DNA of 44,149 nt, from positions 1-44,149 of the forward strand of contig JAVDCA010000039.1 in the NCBI GenBank assembly GCA_030848545.1, written 5' to 3'. The notes below the pieces were generated by a model. That model was not told the origin of the DNA. It worked only from the letters and a program-made list of their open reading frames with translations, and searched no databases. The translations under genes were made by a program, and so were the position numbers. Of this stretch, positions 15,652 through 24,122 are shown one piece after another. This DNA is from Astrobacterium formosum. GTDB taxonomy: Bacteria > Pseudomonadota > Alphaproteobacteria > Rhizobiales > Xanthobacteraceae. Each line of letters begins with the position of its first letter. Position 1 is the first letter of the stretch.

Positions 15652-16567
15652 CACGTCGCCGTCTCCCAACGGGCTCGGCTATCCGCGCATTCCCGGCATA
15701 TTCTCCGATGCCCAGGTGGCCGGCTGGAAGAGGGTGACCGAGGCGGTGCACGGGCGCGGCGCTAAAATCTTCGTGCAGTTGATGCACACCGGCCGCGTCG
15801 GTCATCCGCTCAACCTGCCGGCGGGCGCCAGGGTTTTGGGGCCGTCGGCGGTCGCCGCCGAAGGGCAGATGTTCACCGATGCCGAGGGGCTGAAGCCCAA
15901 TGCGATGCCGGCCGCGATGACGGCCGAGGACATTACGGCCACCATCGCGGAGTATGCCACGGCGGCGAAGAACGCCGTCGCGGCCGGTTTCGACGGCGTC
16001 GAGCTGCACGGCGCCAACGGCTATCTGCTCGAACAATTCATCCGGCCGAACTCCAATCAGCGCACCGACGGCTATGGCGGCGCAATCCAGAACCGGGCCC
16101 GATTCGTCCTGGAAGTGGCCGATGCGGCGATTTCCGCCATCGGGGCGGACAGGGTCGGCATCCGGCTGTCGCCGTTCGGCGTCTTCAACGACATGCCGCT
16201 CTATGCCGAGATGGAAGCCGACTACGCCTATCTGGCCGGCAAGCTCAATGCGGCCGGCCTGGTCTACATCCACCTCGTCGACCATTCGGCGAGCGGGGCG
16301 CCGGAAGTCCCCGCGTCCGTGAAGGACATGTTCCGCAAGACATTCAGGCGAACCTTGATCCTGTCGGGCGGCTACGACGCCGCCCGCGCCGAGCGCGATC
16401 TCGCCGCCGGCAGGTGCGATCTGGTCGCCTTCGGCAAGGCGTTCCTGGCCAATCCCGACCTGGTCAGGCGCTGGCAGACCGGCGCGCCGTTGAATGCGCC
16501 CGACCCGAACACGTTCTATACGCCCGGACCGAAGGGATATACGGATTATCCGGCCCTGGCCGAATAG
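15488..16567 (+). CDS. Old Yellow Enzyme family alkene reductase
   Basis: 359 aa FMN-dependent NADH:flavin oxidoreductase of the NemA/OYE class. Recognisable parts are the N-terminal LSLQNRLVMCPLTRSRA, QLMHTGRVGHP, the active-site helix GFDGVELHGANGYLLEQFI with RTDGYGG, VGIRLSPFG, and the C-terminal phosphate site LSGGYDAARAE plus FGKAFLANPDL. It reduces activated C=C bonds in enones, maleimides or nitro-compounds. ATG 15488 has AGGGGAG 8 nt upstream; an earlier in-frame start at 15419 lies within the palindromic leader. It converges on the kinase gene. A truncated copy lies at 5274. Confidence 0.93.
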   Translation: MSLLFSKTTLGSLSLQNRLVMCPLTRSRAIGNVPNDLMVEYYAQRASAGLIITEGTSPSPNGLGYPRIPGIFSDAQVAGWKRVTEAVHGRGAKIFVQLMHTGRVGHPLNLPAGARVLGPSAVAAEGQMFTDAEGLKPNAMPAAMTAEDITATIAEYATAAKNAVAAGFDGVELHGANGYLLEQFIRPNSNQRTDGYGGAIQNRARFVLEVADAAISAIGADRVGIRLSPFGVFNDMPLYAEMEADYAYLAGKLNAAGLVYIHLVDHSASGAPEVPASVKDMFRKTFRRTLILSGGYDAARAERDLAAGRCDLVAFGKAFLANPDLVRRWQTGAPLNAPDPNTFYTPGPKGYTDYPALAE

Positions 16568-16597
16568 ACGGATTGTTGCCGGCAGGGCGCCGTCCGT

Positions 16598-18094
16598 TCA
16601 CGCCGCCCGGGAGAGGCTGTCGTAGAACGCCGCCACCGTCTGGTAACGGGCGAAATGGGCGGCGTAGCGCGCGGCCGATTGCGGATCGGGCGAGAGTGTG
16701 TGCTCGCGGCGCACGCAGGTCGCCACCGCTTCCTTCAGGTCGGCGAAGGTGCCGCTGGCGGTCGCCGCCAGGAGGGCGGCCCCGAAGGCGGATTCGCCAT
16801 TCTGGGTCGTGTAGGTGTCGAGGCCGAGCACGTCGGTGATGATGCGTGTCCACACCGGGCTTTTGGCGACGCCGCCGGCGATCACGGCCGATTTCATGGT
16901 CAGGCCGTTGCGCTCGAACATGGCGAGGCAGTCCTTGAGCGAATAGGCGACGCCTTCCATGACGGCGCGGACGAAATGGGCGCTGGTGTGGGCCTGGTCT
17001 ATGCCGCAGAAGCTGCCGCGCAGCTCCGGATTCCAGTACGGGGCCCGCTCTCCCTGCAGATAGGGGTGAAACAGGAGCCCGTCGGCGCCGGCGTCGGTCT
17101 GCGCGGCGAGCTGGTCGAGCTCGGCGAAGCCGAGCGCAGCCGCCTGGCCGGGCACGGTCGAAAACAGCGTCCTGATCCACTGCAGCGAGGTCGCGCAGGA
17201 ATTGGTGCCGGCCTGCTTGTAGTAGAAGTCGTCGACTACGTACGGGTAGGTGATGATGCCGGCGTGGTGTGACGGCGCGTGGGCCAGCGCCATGACGCCG
17301 CCGGAGGAGCCGACCATGATCATGCCGGTGTTCTGCGGCTCGCAGACCCCGCATCCGATCAGTTCGGCGGCGGAATCGAGCGTGCCGACGAACACCGGAA
17401 TGCCGGCCGGCAGGCCGAATTCGCGGCTGGCCGTGGCGCTCACGCGGCCGGCCTCGGCGTCGGTCGAAAGGATCGGCGGCAGCATGTCGGCGGACAGCCC
17501 AGCGAGGCCGGTCAGGGCCTCGGACCAGCCCCTCGCCGGGACGTCGGCCATCAGGGTGGCGGCGGCGCTGGCCGGATCGGTCACCTTGATTCCGGTCAGC
17601 TTCCACAACAGGTAGTCCTTGGAGCACAGGACGCTGCGGGCGCGCCGGTGGTTCTCGGGCTCGCAGTCGCGCAGCCACAGGAGCTGCGGCAATGTCCAGG
17701 TGCAGCCGGCGCGGTTGAGGGCGAGGCGCTCGAGCAGTGCACCGTGTTCGGCGTTGATCGCCTGGACCTGGGCTTCGCTGCGCTGGTCGCTCCACAGGAT
17801 CGCGGGCCGCACGACCGAGTCGTGACCATCGAGCAGCACCGGGATGTGTGCGGCAGAACACAATCCGATGGCGCCGATGTCGGCGAAGGCCGCGCGCCCG
17901 CGGGTGCGCAATTCGCCGAGCGCGTGCGCGAGGGCCTCGCACCAGTCGGCGGGGTTCTGCTCGGCCCAGCCCGGCTGCGGCCGCGAGGTCGGATACGGAC
18001 GGCTGGCGGTGCCGCGCACGCGGCCGTCGCCGTCCATCAGCACGCATTTGAGGCTGCTGGTGCCGAGATCGATGCCCAGGACGCTGTGTGACAT
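16598..18094 (-). CDS. xylB: FGGY carbohydrate kinase, xylulokinase-like
   Basis: 498 aa with the ASKHA fold. The first phosphate loop is GIDLGTSSLKCVLMD; the second is GMIMVGSSGGVMAL; the FGGY-type C-terminal region has VIAGGVAKSPVWTRIITDVLG. It phosphorylates a keto-sugar such as xylulose with ATP. The usual MHG after the first domain is replaced by SAAHIPVLLD, so the exact substrate may differ. It is the last gene of a minus-strand operon dctP-dctQ-dctM-aldolase-kinase; after import, phosphorylation and aldol cleavage of one sugar or sugar acid would follow. The aldolase stop is 15 bp upstream. Confidence 0.88.
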   Translation of the reverse strand: MSHSVLGIDLGTSSLKCVLMDGDGRVRGTASRPYPTSRPQPGWAEQNPADWCEALAHALGELRTRGRAAFADIGAIGLCSAAHIPVLLDGHDSVVRPAILWSDQRSEAQVQAINAEHGALLERLALNRAGCTWTLPQLLWLRDCEPENHRRARSVLCSKDYLLWKLTGIKVTDPASAAATLMADVPARGWSEALTGLAGLSADMLPPILSTDAEAGRVSATASREFGLPAGIPVFVGTLDSAAELIGCGVCEPQNTGMIMVGSSGGVMALAHAPSHHAGIITYPYVVDDFYYKQAGTNSCATSLQWIRTLFSTVPGQAAALGFAELDQLAAQTDAGADGLLFHPYLQGERAPYWNPELRGSFCGIDQAHTSAHFVRAVMEGVAYSLKDCLAMFERNGLTMKSAVIAGGVAKSPVWTRIITDVLGLDTYTTQNGESAFGAALLAATASGTFADLKEAVATCVRREHTLSPDPQSAARYAAHFARYQTVAAFYDSLSRAA

Positions 18095-18109
18095 GGGGAC
18101 TCGCGACGT

Positions 18110-18913
18110 TCACAGACCGGCCGAAACCCGCCCGCCCAGGAGCCGGCGGAGTTCGGCGACATTGCCCGACAGGGTCGACAGCAGCGCGTTGGCGTCGGTG
18201 TTGCAGGAGACGAGCCCGATGCCTTGCGCGGCCAGCTCGGCCGCGATGGCGAGGTCGTAGGTCTGGATGCCCACGAAGACGCCGTGCCGCTTCGCCGCTG
18301 CCACGATGGTGTCGACCAGCCCCCGCATGGCAGGGTCGCGCAGTGAACTCGACGTGCCGCAGGACAGCGACAGGTCGGAGGGGCCGATGAACGCCATGTC
18401 GATGCCCGGCGTCGACAGGATCTCGTCGAGGCGCTCGACCGCCTGGCGGGTCTCGATCTGGGCGATCAGCACGATGTCGTCGTTGGCCTTGGCGAGGTAG
18501 CTGTCCTTGTCGACGCGGCGGAAACCGGTGTGGGCGCGCATCAGGCTCAGGCCGCGGTCGCCCTGCGGGGCGTAGCGGCCGAATTTGACGACCTCCTCCG
18601 CCTGGGTGCGGCTCTCGACCCGCGGCACCACGATGCCGGCGGCGCCGAGCTCGAGCGGCGTCAGGAAGTATTCCCGCCGGGTGTCGGGCACGCGCACCAG
18701 CGGCCGGCAGCGACCGCCGCGGAAGCCCGCGACGATGGCGCCGAGGGCATCGGCCCCGTAGGCGCCGTGCTCCTGGTCGATGATTGCGAAGTGCAGCCCG
18801 GCGGCGTCGAGCATGGCGCCCAGCATGGGCGTCTTGAGCTCGGACACCATGATGCCGACGATGGTTTCGCCGCGGCGCAGCGCCGGCTTGATCCAGTTGG
18901 GTTCGACGGACAC
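18110..18913 (-). CDS. HpcH/HpaI family class II aldolase
   Basis: 267 aa TIM-barrel aldolase. Motifs are FAIIDQEHGAYGAD (catalytic His), VVPRVES, LIAQIET (metal Glu) and DMAFIGPSDLS (metal Asp). These enzymes cleave 2-keto-3-deoxy sugar acids or 4-hydroxy-2-oxoacids to pyruvate plus an aldehyde. The start is GTG 18913 with GAGG upstream; no better ATG exists. It lies 20 bp after dctM and 15 bp before the kinase. The operon suggests a sugar-acid degradation route feeding pyruvate. Confidence 0.9.
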   Translation of the reverse strand: MSVEPNWIKPALRRGETIVGIMVSELKTPMLGAMLDAAGLHFAIIDQEHGAYGADALGAIVAGFRGGRCRPLVRVPDTRREYFLTPLELGAAGIVVPRVESRTQAEEVVKFGRYAPQGDRGLSLMRAHTGFRRVDKDSYLAKANDDIVLIAQIETRQAVERLDEILSTPGIDMAFIGPSDLSLSCGTSSSLRDPAMRGLVDTIVAAAKRHGVFVGIQTYDLAIAAELAAQGIGLVSCNTDANALLSTLSGNVAELRRLLGGRVSAGL

Positions 18914-18933
18914 GGGACACCGACCTCGTTATT

Positions 18934-20208
18934 TCAGAACAGATAGTTGGGCAGGGTGAGCACGATCGCCGGGAACAGGGCTATGAGCACCAGGATCGCG
19001 AGGAGGATGATGACGAACGGCCAAATCGCCCGGACCAGCACTTCGAGCGGCATCTTCTCGAAGCCGCACAGGCAGAACAGCAGCGTGCCGACCGGCGGCG
19101 TGATCAGGCCGATCATGCAGTTGAACACCACCATGACGCCGAAATGCACCGGGTCCATGCCGATGGTCTTGGCGAGCGGCATGACGATGGGGACGAACAG
19201 CATGATGTTGACGGTGGGATCGGAAATGCAGCCGAGGAACAGGAACAGGACGTTGATCGCCAGGAGCACGAACAGCTTGTTGGACGAAATGGCGAGCACG
19301 TAGTCGGCGAACAGGGTCGGGATGTTCTCGGACGTCAGCACGAAGCCGAACACCTTGGCGGCCGGCAGCAGGATCAGGATCGGCCCGGAGAACACGAAGA
19401 CGTTCTTGAGGCAGTCGTAAAACTCCTTCGGGCCGAGGAGCCGATAGGCGAGGCCGCCGAGCGCGGCGGCGTAGAAGACGGCGAGCGCCGCCGCTTCGGT
19501 GATGGTCACGAAGCCGAGCCAGATGCCACCGAGCAGGATCGCGGGCGTCATCAGCGGCAGAAAACCGTGCATGAACGAGGTGATCATCCGGGCGAAGCCC
19601 TGCCGCGCCGCCATCGGGTAGCCGCACCGGCGCGCCGCGACGTAGATGTAGACCATCATGAACAGTCCGATGATCAGGCCCGGCACGGCGCCGGCGAAGA
19701 ACAACCGTGCCACCGAGACGCCGGACACCATGGCGAACACCACCATGGGGATCGACGGCGGGATGATCGGTCCGATCACGGCGGCGGCAGCCGTCACGGC
19801 GGCGCTGAAAGGCGAGGGATAGCCGGCCTTGACCATGGCGTTGTAGCAGATGCGGCCGATGCCGCCGACATCGGCGACTGCCGAACCCGACATGCCGGAG
19901 AAGATGATGTTGGCGGCCACGTTGACATGGCCGAGGCCGCCGGGAACGTGACCCACCATGGCGTCGCAGAAATCGAAGATGCGCTTGGCGACGCTCGATG
20001 TGTTCATCACCTCCGAGGCGAGGATGAACAAGGGGATCGCCAGCAGCACGAAGGAGTCGAGGCCGGCGAACATCTGGGTCGACAGGAAGCCGAGGTCGAT
20101 ATCGGCCATGAGCGCATAGGCGAGGGTCGAGGTGATCATCGCGAAGGCGATCGGCAGGCCGAGCAGGAACAGGACGACGAAGACAGCGAAGAAGATACCG
20201 AGTTCCAT
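18934..20208 (-). CDS. dctM: TRAP transporter large permease DctM
   Basis: 424 aa with about 12 hydrophobic segments. Diagnostic DctM stretches include LFILASEVMN, GGLGHVNVAANIIFSGMSGSAVAD, GPIIPPSIPMVVF and LITPPVGTLLFC. It is the Na+-coupled channel subunit of a tripartite TRAP importer, working with the DctQ and DctP encoded just upstream. Start MELGIFFAV is 3 bp from the DctQ stop. Substrate unknown; the downstream aldolase and kinase suggest a sugar or sugar acid. Confidence 0.95.
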   Translation of the reverse strand: MELGIFFAVFVVLFLLGLPIAFAMITSTLAYALMADIDLGFLSTQMFAGLDSFVLLAIPLFILASEVMNTSSVAKRIFDFCDAMVGHVPGGLGHVNVAANIIFSGMSGSAVADVGGIGRICYNAMVKAGYPSPFSAAVTAAAAVIGPIIPPSIPMVVFAMVSGVSVARLFFAGAVPGLIIGLFMMVYIYVAARRCGYPMAARQGFARMITSFMHGFLPLMTPAILLGGIWLGFVTITEAAALAVFYAAALGGLAYRLLGPKEFYDCLKNVFVFSGPILILLPAAKVFGFVLTSENIPTLFADYVLAISSNKLFVLLAINVLFLFLGCISDPTVNIMLFVPIVMPLAKTIGMDPVHFGVMVVFNCMIGLITPPVGTLLFCLCGFEKMPLEVLVRAIWPFVIILLAILVLIALFPAIVLTLPNYLF

Positions 20209-20211
20209 GGC

Positions 20212-20685
20212 TCAGCTCCGGCAAGGCGCGACGATCGCACGGGCGTCGTGCGCGAGCTTGATGGCGAGGTGGATGCAGCACAGCGCCATGGTCAGGGGTA
20301 CGATCGCGTAGGCGTAGCCTTCATGGACGCGCAGGCCGGTGGAGATGTGCAGGCTGAACAGCGTCCGCCAGGACGGCAGGATGAAGGCTCCGAAGACGAA
20401 GATCATCAGGACATCGAAGAAGAGCGTGATCCAGCGCTTGCTGGCGTCGGGCAGGAGATCGGCCAGGAGAGTGACGCGGATGTGGCTGTCGTCTCCGACC
20501 GCATGGGCGCAGGAGAGGAAGCCGATCCATACGAACAGCCAGTTGGAGGCCTCCTCGGCCCAGTACAGCGGTTCGGAGAATACGTACCGAAGCACGACGT
20601 TGAAGCAGATGATGCCGAACATCAGCGCCAGGCACGCCGCCCCGAAGGCACGCTCGATGCGCTGAAGTACTCTACCTGTTTCCAT
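20212..20685 (-). CDS. dctQ: TRAP transporter small permease DctQ
   Basis: 157 aa with four membrane helices. The family signature is FNVVLRYVFSEPLYWAEEASNWLFVW in helix 2, followed by the SHIRVTLLADLLP loop. It bridges the large permease and the periplasmic binding protein. It sits between dctP, separated by a stem-loop gap, and dctM, only 3 bp away, so Q and M are closely coupled while P can be made in excess. Confidence 0.93.
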   Translation of the reverse strand: METGRVLQRIERAFGAACLALMFGIICFNVVLRYVFSEPLYWAEEASNWLFVWIGFLSCAHAVGDDSHIRVTLLADLLPDASKRWITLFFDVLMIFVFGAFILPSWRTLFSLHISTGLRVHEGYAYAIVPLTMALCCIHLAIKLAHDARAIVAPCRS

Positions 20686-20699
20686 GACGAGGTTCCGGG

Positions 20700-20726
20700 C
20701 GGAGAGCCCGCCGGGCGGGCTCTCCG
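20700..20726 (-). promoter_or_regulatory. Perfect GC-rich stem-loop between dctP and dctQ
   Basis: Arms 20700-20710 and 20716-20726 (CGGAGAGCCCG and its complement) with a CCGGG loop, in the 82-bp gap after dctP. No U-tract follows. As with the other binding-protein junctions in this window, it is likely an mRNA-protecting or attenuating hairpin. Confidence 0.65.
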
Positions 20727-20767
20727 TGGCTGCGTTGCGGGATTGGATCGATGGAGGGGGCGCGGCT

Positions 20768-21733
20768 CTACTTGATCGCCTGGATGCGTTCGTAGAGCGA
20801 CTTGAACTGCGGATATTTGGCGAGCACCAGCGGCACGCGGGCCATGAACGGCGCCTTGTCGACCTCGACGACTTCCATGCCCTTGGCCTTGAGCTCGGCG
20901 AGCAACTTGGCGTCGCCCTCGATGACCTGGCGGTCGATGTCGTCGGCCTCGAAGCGGAAGACGTCCTCGAAGACCTTCTTGTCGTCCGCCGACAAGCCGT
21001 CCCACGCCTTCTTCGACATGATGGTGCCCGACGTCGCCAGCATGTGGCCGGTGAGGATCAGGTACTTCTGAACTTCGAAGAACTTCATGGTCAGGATCTG
21101 GGTGAAGGGGTTCTCCTGGGCGTCGGCAACGCCGCTCGCGAGCGCCATGTAGACGTCGCCGATCGGCAGCGGCGCACCGCGGGCGTTGAGCACCGTCGCG
21201 GCCTCCGGATACGGGGCGAAATTGACCACCCGCATCTTGAGGTTCTTGAAGTCGTCCGGCGTCGTCGCCTTGACGGTCTTGGTGGTGGCGTGACGGAAGC
21301 CGAATTGATAGAGCGCGAGCTGCTTGACGCCGACCTTGGCGCCCATGGTGTCGAGCAGCTCCTTGTAGACGTCGCTGCTCTTGAACTTCTTCCAATGGTC
21401 GTAGTCGCGGAACGTGTAGGCGGATAGAAGTACACCGGATTCCGGATAGTAATCGATGGCGGTGTCGAGCGGGCACAGTTCGAGCACGCCGGTCTTCACC
21501 GCCTGGATGGCGTCCTTGTAGTTCGCGTAGGTACCGGAGGGAAAAATCCTCAGTTCGAACCTGCCGTTGGTCTTCTGCTTGAGAAGCTCGTTGGCCTTGA
21601 CGAGGCCCATATGGACCGGATGATCGGTGTTGAAGACGTGTGCGACCTTGAACACCTTGTCCGGGGCGGCGTCGGCCGTGGCGGCCAGACCGCACAGGAA
21701 GGCCGATACCGCCAACGCTGTCAGTTTGCGCAT
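20768..21733 (-). CDS. dctP: TRAP transporter periplasmic binding protein DctP
   Basis: 321 aa. The start MRKLTALAVSAFLCGLAATA gives a clear Sec signal peptide cleaved near ADA-AP at about residue 22. The mature protein has DctP landmarks: HVFNTDHPVHMGL, ELCPLDTAIDYYPESGV, the conserved Arg region LKMRVVNF, GAPLPIGDVYMALASGVADAQENPF and KYLILTGHM. It binds the substrate in the periplasm and delivers it to DctQM. It is the first gene of the operon, divergent from a LysR regulator over an AT-rich control region. An upstream extension to 21829 is arginine-rich shadow. Confidence 0.93.
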   Translation of the reverse strand: MRKLTALAVSAFLCGLAATADAAPDKVFKVAHVFNTDHPVHMGLVKANELLKQKTNGRFELRIFPSGTYANYKDAIQAVKTGVLELCPLDTAIDYYPESGVLLSAYTFRDYDHWKKFKSSDVYKELLDTMGAKVGVKQLALYQFGFRHATTKTVKATTPDDFKNLKMRVVNFAPYPEAATVLNARGAPLPIGDVYMALASGVADAQENPFTQILTMKFFEVQKYLILTGHMLATSGTIMSKKAWDGLSADDKKVFEDVFRFEADDIDRQVIEGDAKLLAELKAKGMEVVEVDKAPFMARVPLVLAKYPQFKSLYERIQAIK

Positions 21734-21846
21734 TTTTGCTCTCCCGACTGGACGGCTCGGACGACGGATCGTGACCCCCGTCAGACCCTCGCGCCGCAGC
21801 AGGCGACGCCGCCGAACCCCAGGCGCCATGGTTTTCGTTGCGGCTA

Positions 21847-21876
21847 GCTATTAGTCAAACGATATATAATAATAGC
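21847..21876. promoter_or_regulatory. AT-rich inverted repeat in the dctP-lysR control region
   Basis: The gap 21734-21913 becomes strikingly AT-rich from about 21845. GCTATTA (21847-21853) and TAATAGC (21870-21876) form an inverted repeat whose 5' part contains a T-N11-A spacing typical of LysR sites. It lies 38 bp before lysR and would overlap divergent promoters. The sequence supports a candidate site only. Confidence 0.45.
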
Positions 21877-21913
21877 ATTGATAAGTTAGACTTCTCATGC
21901 GGGAGATGCCGGA

Positions 21914-22864
21914 ATGGAATTCCGCCACGTCGAGGCGTTCGTATCCGTCGCCGAGCTCGAGAGCTTCACCCGCGCCGGCGATCAGTTGCACCTCACCCAG
22001 TCGGCGGTCAGCCAATTGATCCGCCGCCTGGAAGAGGAACTGCGCGAGCCGCTGTTCGTGCGCAACGGTCGCCGCGTGCGGTTGACGCGCACCGGCCTCG
22101 AGCTTCTGCCCTCGGCGCTGGAGATCATGAAGCTGCGCACGGCGCTGGCCGACAAGGTGGCGCCGCGTCCCGGCGACATCAGCGGGGGCTTGCGCGTCGG
22201 CACGAGTTCGGCCGCGACCGCATTCCTGTGGGCGAGGACTTATCAGGCCTTCGCGTTGCGCTACCCGAAGATCGAGCTCGACGTGCGTGCGACGCCGCAG
22301 ACCCAGAACACAGTCGAGGACCTCTTGTCGGGCGAACTCGACATCGGCGTCCTGCCGTTTCCGCTCGCCAGTCCGCGCCTGGTCGGCAAGGTGCTCGGCC
22401 ATCACGAGGCTCTGCTCCTGGCGGCGCCGTCCCACCCTTTGGCGACGAAGCGCAAGGTGACGGTCGACGATCTCGCCGACGCCCGGTTCATCCTCTACGA
22501 GCAGCGGATGAATTTCCGCGGCCTCGCCGACACGTATTTCCGCGAGATGGGCATCAATCCGAAGATCGTCCTGCAGTCGAACGACACCAACCTCATCCGC
22601 GCCATGACGGAGGTGGGGTTCGGCATCGCCTTCCTGCCCGATTGGGGCGTGCAGCGGGAGCTGAAGGAGAAGCGGCTCGTGGTCGTCAAGGGACCGGGCC
22701 CGCGGCTACGGGAGGAATTCGGCGTCGTCCACCTGGCGCAGGGGATGTGCGCCGCCGCGCAGGAGTTCGTCAAATTCTGCGTTGCCAACAACCGACTGCT
22801 GCCGCGGGTGGCGCGCGGCGGCTTCACCGCCACGTCGCTCGGACGGGAAGAGAGGGTGAAATAG
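21914..22864 (+). CDS. LysR family transcriptional regulator
   Basis: 316 aa. The winged helix-turn-helix covers residues 1-60 (FVSVAELESFTRAGDQLHLTQSAVSQLIRRLEEEL, PLFVRNGRRVRLTRTG), followed by a two-lobed effector domain (LRVGTSSAATAFLW, GELDIGVLPF, FGIAFLPDWGV). It is transcribed divergently from the TRAP-aldolase-kinase operon and is its most probable activator, responding to the imported substrate or a breakdown product. ATG 21914 has GGGAGATGCCGGA upstream. Confidence 0.92.
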   Translation: MEFRHVEAFVSVAELESFTRAGDQLHLTQSAVSQLIRRLEEELREPLFVRNGRRVRLTRTGLELLPSALEIMKLRTALADKVAPRPGDISGGLRVGTSSAATAFLWARTYQAFALRYPKIELDVRATPQTQNTVEDLLSGELDIGVLPFPLASPRLVGKVLGHHEALLLAAPSHPLATKRKVTVDDLADARFILYEQRMNFRGLADTYFREMGINPKIVLQSNDTNLIRAMTEVGFGIAFLPDWGVQRELKEKRLVVVKGPGPRLREEFGVVHLAQGMCAAAQEFVKFCVANNRLLPRVARGGFTATSLGREERVK

Positions 22865-22955
22865 CGGCGCCGGAACCGGTCGAGCGGTCCCAACCGGCCC
22901 CATATGACTTATCTTCCGTTCGACCGATCCTGACCGGGCCCGAAAGGACACCCCA

Positions 22956-24044
22956 ATGAGCGACCGCCTCACCCGCTTTCTCCTCTTGGTTGCCGTCGTG
23001 CTGCTCGCCATCACGGCGGCGCAGCCCCTTGTGGATCGCTGGCTCTTCGCCACCGACACGCCGCGCCCGGTGGCGCCGCGCGCCGACCTGACGGACCTGG
23101 AAAAGTCGAGCGTGCAACTGTTCCGCACCATCGCGCCGTCGGTCGTGCAGGTGGCGGTGCAGACCGCGGGCATGGGGGCGGGGGCGGGCGAGGGCGGTGC
23201 CGCCTCGGGCACCGGCTTCGTGTGGGACGCCGCCGGCCATGTGGTCACCAACAACCATGTGGTCGAGAATGCCGGCGTCATCGCGGTGCGCTTCGCCTCC
23301 GGACGAGTGGTGCGGGCCGACATCGTCGGCCGCGCGCCCAACTACGACCTCGCCGTGCTGCGGCTGGAAAGCAGCGCCTCGCTGCCGCCGCCGGTGCCGG
23401 TGGGAACCAGCGCCGACCTCGCGGTCGGACAGCTCGCCTATGCGATCGGAAACCCGTTCGGCCTCGACCAGTCGCTCTCCTTCGGCATCATCAGCGCCCT
23501 CAAGCGGCGGTTGCCGACCGCCGGCGGGCGCGAAATCGCCGACGTCATCCAGACCGACGCCGCCATCAATCCCGGCAATTCCGGCGGGCCGCTGCTCGAT
23601 TCCGCCGGCCGCCTGATCGGCGTCAACACGGCGATCTTCTCGCCGTCGGGGGCGAACGCCGGCATCGGCTTCGCTATTCCCGTCGACGTGGTCAACCGGG
23701 TGGTGCCGCAACTCATCCGCGCCGGCCGCGTACCGACGCCCGGCATCGGCATCATGGCGGCGGACGAGTCCATCGCGACCCGGCTCGGGCTGACCGGCAT
23801 CGTGGTCGCCGGCGTCGTTCCCGGTTCGCCGGCCGCGCGCGCCGGCCTTACGGGTTTCGATCGCCGGGCGGGGACCATCGGAGACGTCATCGTGAAGGCC
23901 GACGGCAAGCCGGTGCGTCATCTCTCCGATCTGACCGACGTGCTCGAAGCGCGCGGCGTCGGCGCGACCATAGCGCTGACCACGAACCGAGGCGGCTCCG
24001 AGCGCCGCGTCGAAATCACGATCGCGGACATCGGGGAGAGGTGA
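22956..24044 (+). CDS. HtrA/DegP-like trypsin-fold serine protease with PDZ
   Basis: 362 aa, anchored by one N-terminal membrane helix (residues 7-25) with the protease in the periplasm. The catalytic triad is intact: His101 in TNNHVV, Asp131 in NYDLAVL and Ser209 in INPGNSGGPL. One PDZ-like domain follows (GIGIMAADESIATRLGL to the end), unlike the two of DegP/MucD, so it resembles DegS-type or short HtrA proteins. Likely role: periplasmic protein quality control or signalling. It starts 91 bp after lysR on the same strand, with its own GAAAGGA ribosome site, and is not obviously part of the transport operon. Confidence 0.93.
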   Translation: MSDRLTRFLLLVAVVLLAITAAQPLVDRWLFATDTPRPVAPRADLTDLEKSSVQLFRTIAPSVVQVAVQTAGMGAGAGEGGAASGTGFVWDAAGHVVTNNHVVENAGVIAVRFASGRVVRADIVGRAPNYDLAVLRLESSASLPPPVPVGTSADLAVGQLAYAIGNPFGLDQSLSFGIISALKRRLPTAGGREIADVIQTDAAINPGNSGGPLLDSAGRLIGVNTAIFSPSGANAGIGFAIPVDVVNRVVPQLIRAGRVPTPGIGIMAADESIATRLGLTGIVVAGVVPGSPAARAGLTGFDRRAGTIGDVIVKADGKPVRHLSDLTDVLEARGVGATIALTTNRGGSERRVEITIADIGER

Positions 24045-24057
24045 ATTGGGACGAAAA

Positions 24058-24083
24058 GGGCCCGCACCATTCGGCGCGGGCCC
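24058..24083 (-). terminator. Intrinsic terminator of the dctP paralogue
   Basis: GGGCCCGC (24058-24065) and GCGGGCCC (24076-24083) form a perfect stem. On the minus strand it is followed by TTTT, giving a proper terminator about 40 bp beyond the dctP stop. It may also slow transcripts of the convergent protease gene. Confidence 0.75.
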
Positions 24084-24122
24084 CGTGTGGCATTCAGGTC
24101 AAGCGGCGCGCCGCCGGCGCCG

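Noticed and set aside
16464-18920. 818-codon minus-strand open frame through the kinase and aldolase region
   Set aside because: It runs out of phase with the xylB and aldolase frames, which carry all motifs; the translation is Arg/Pro/His-rich.
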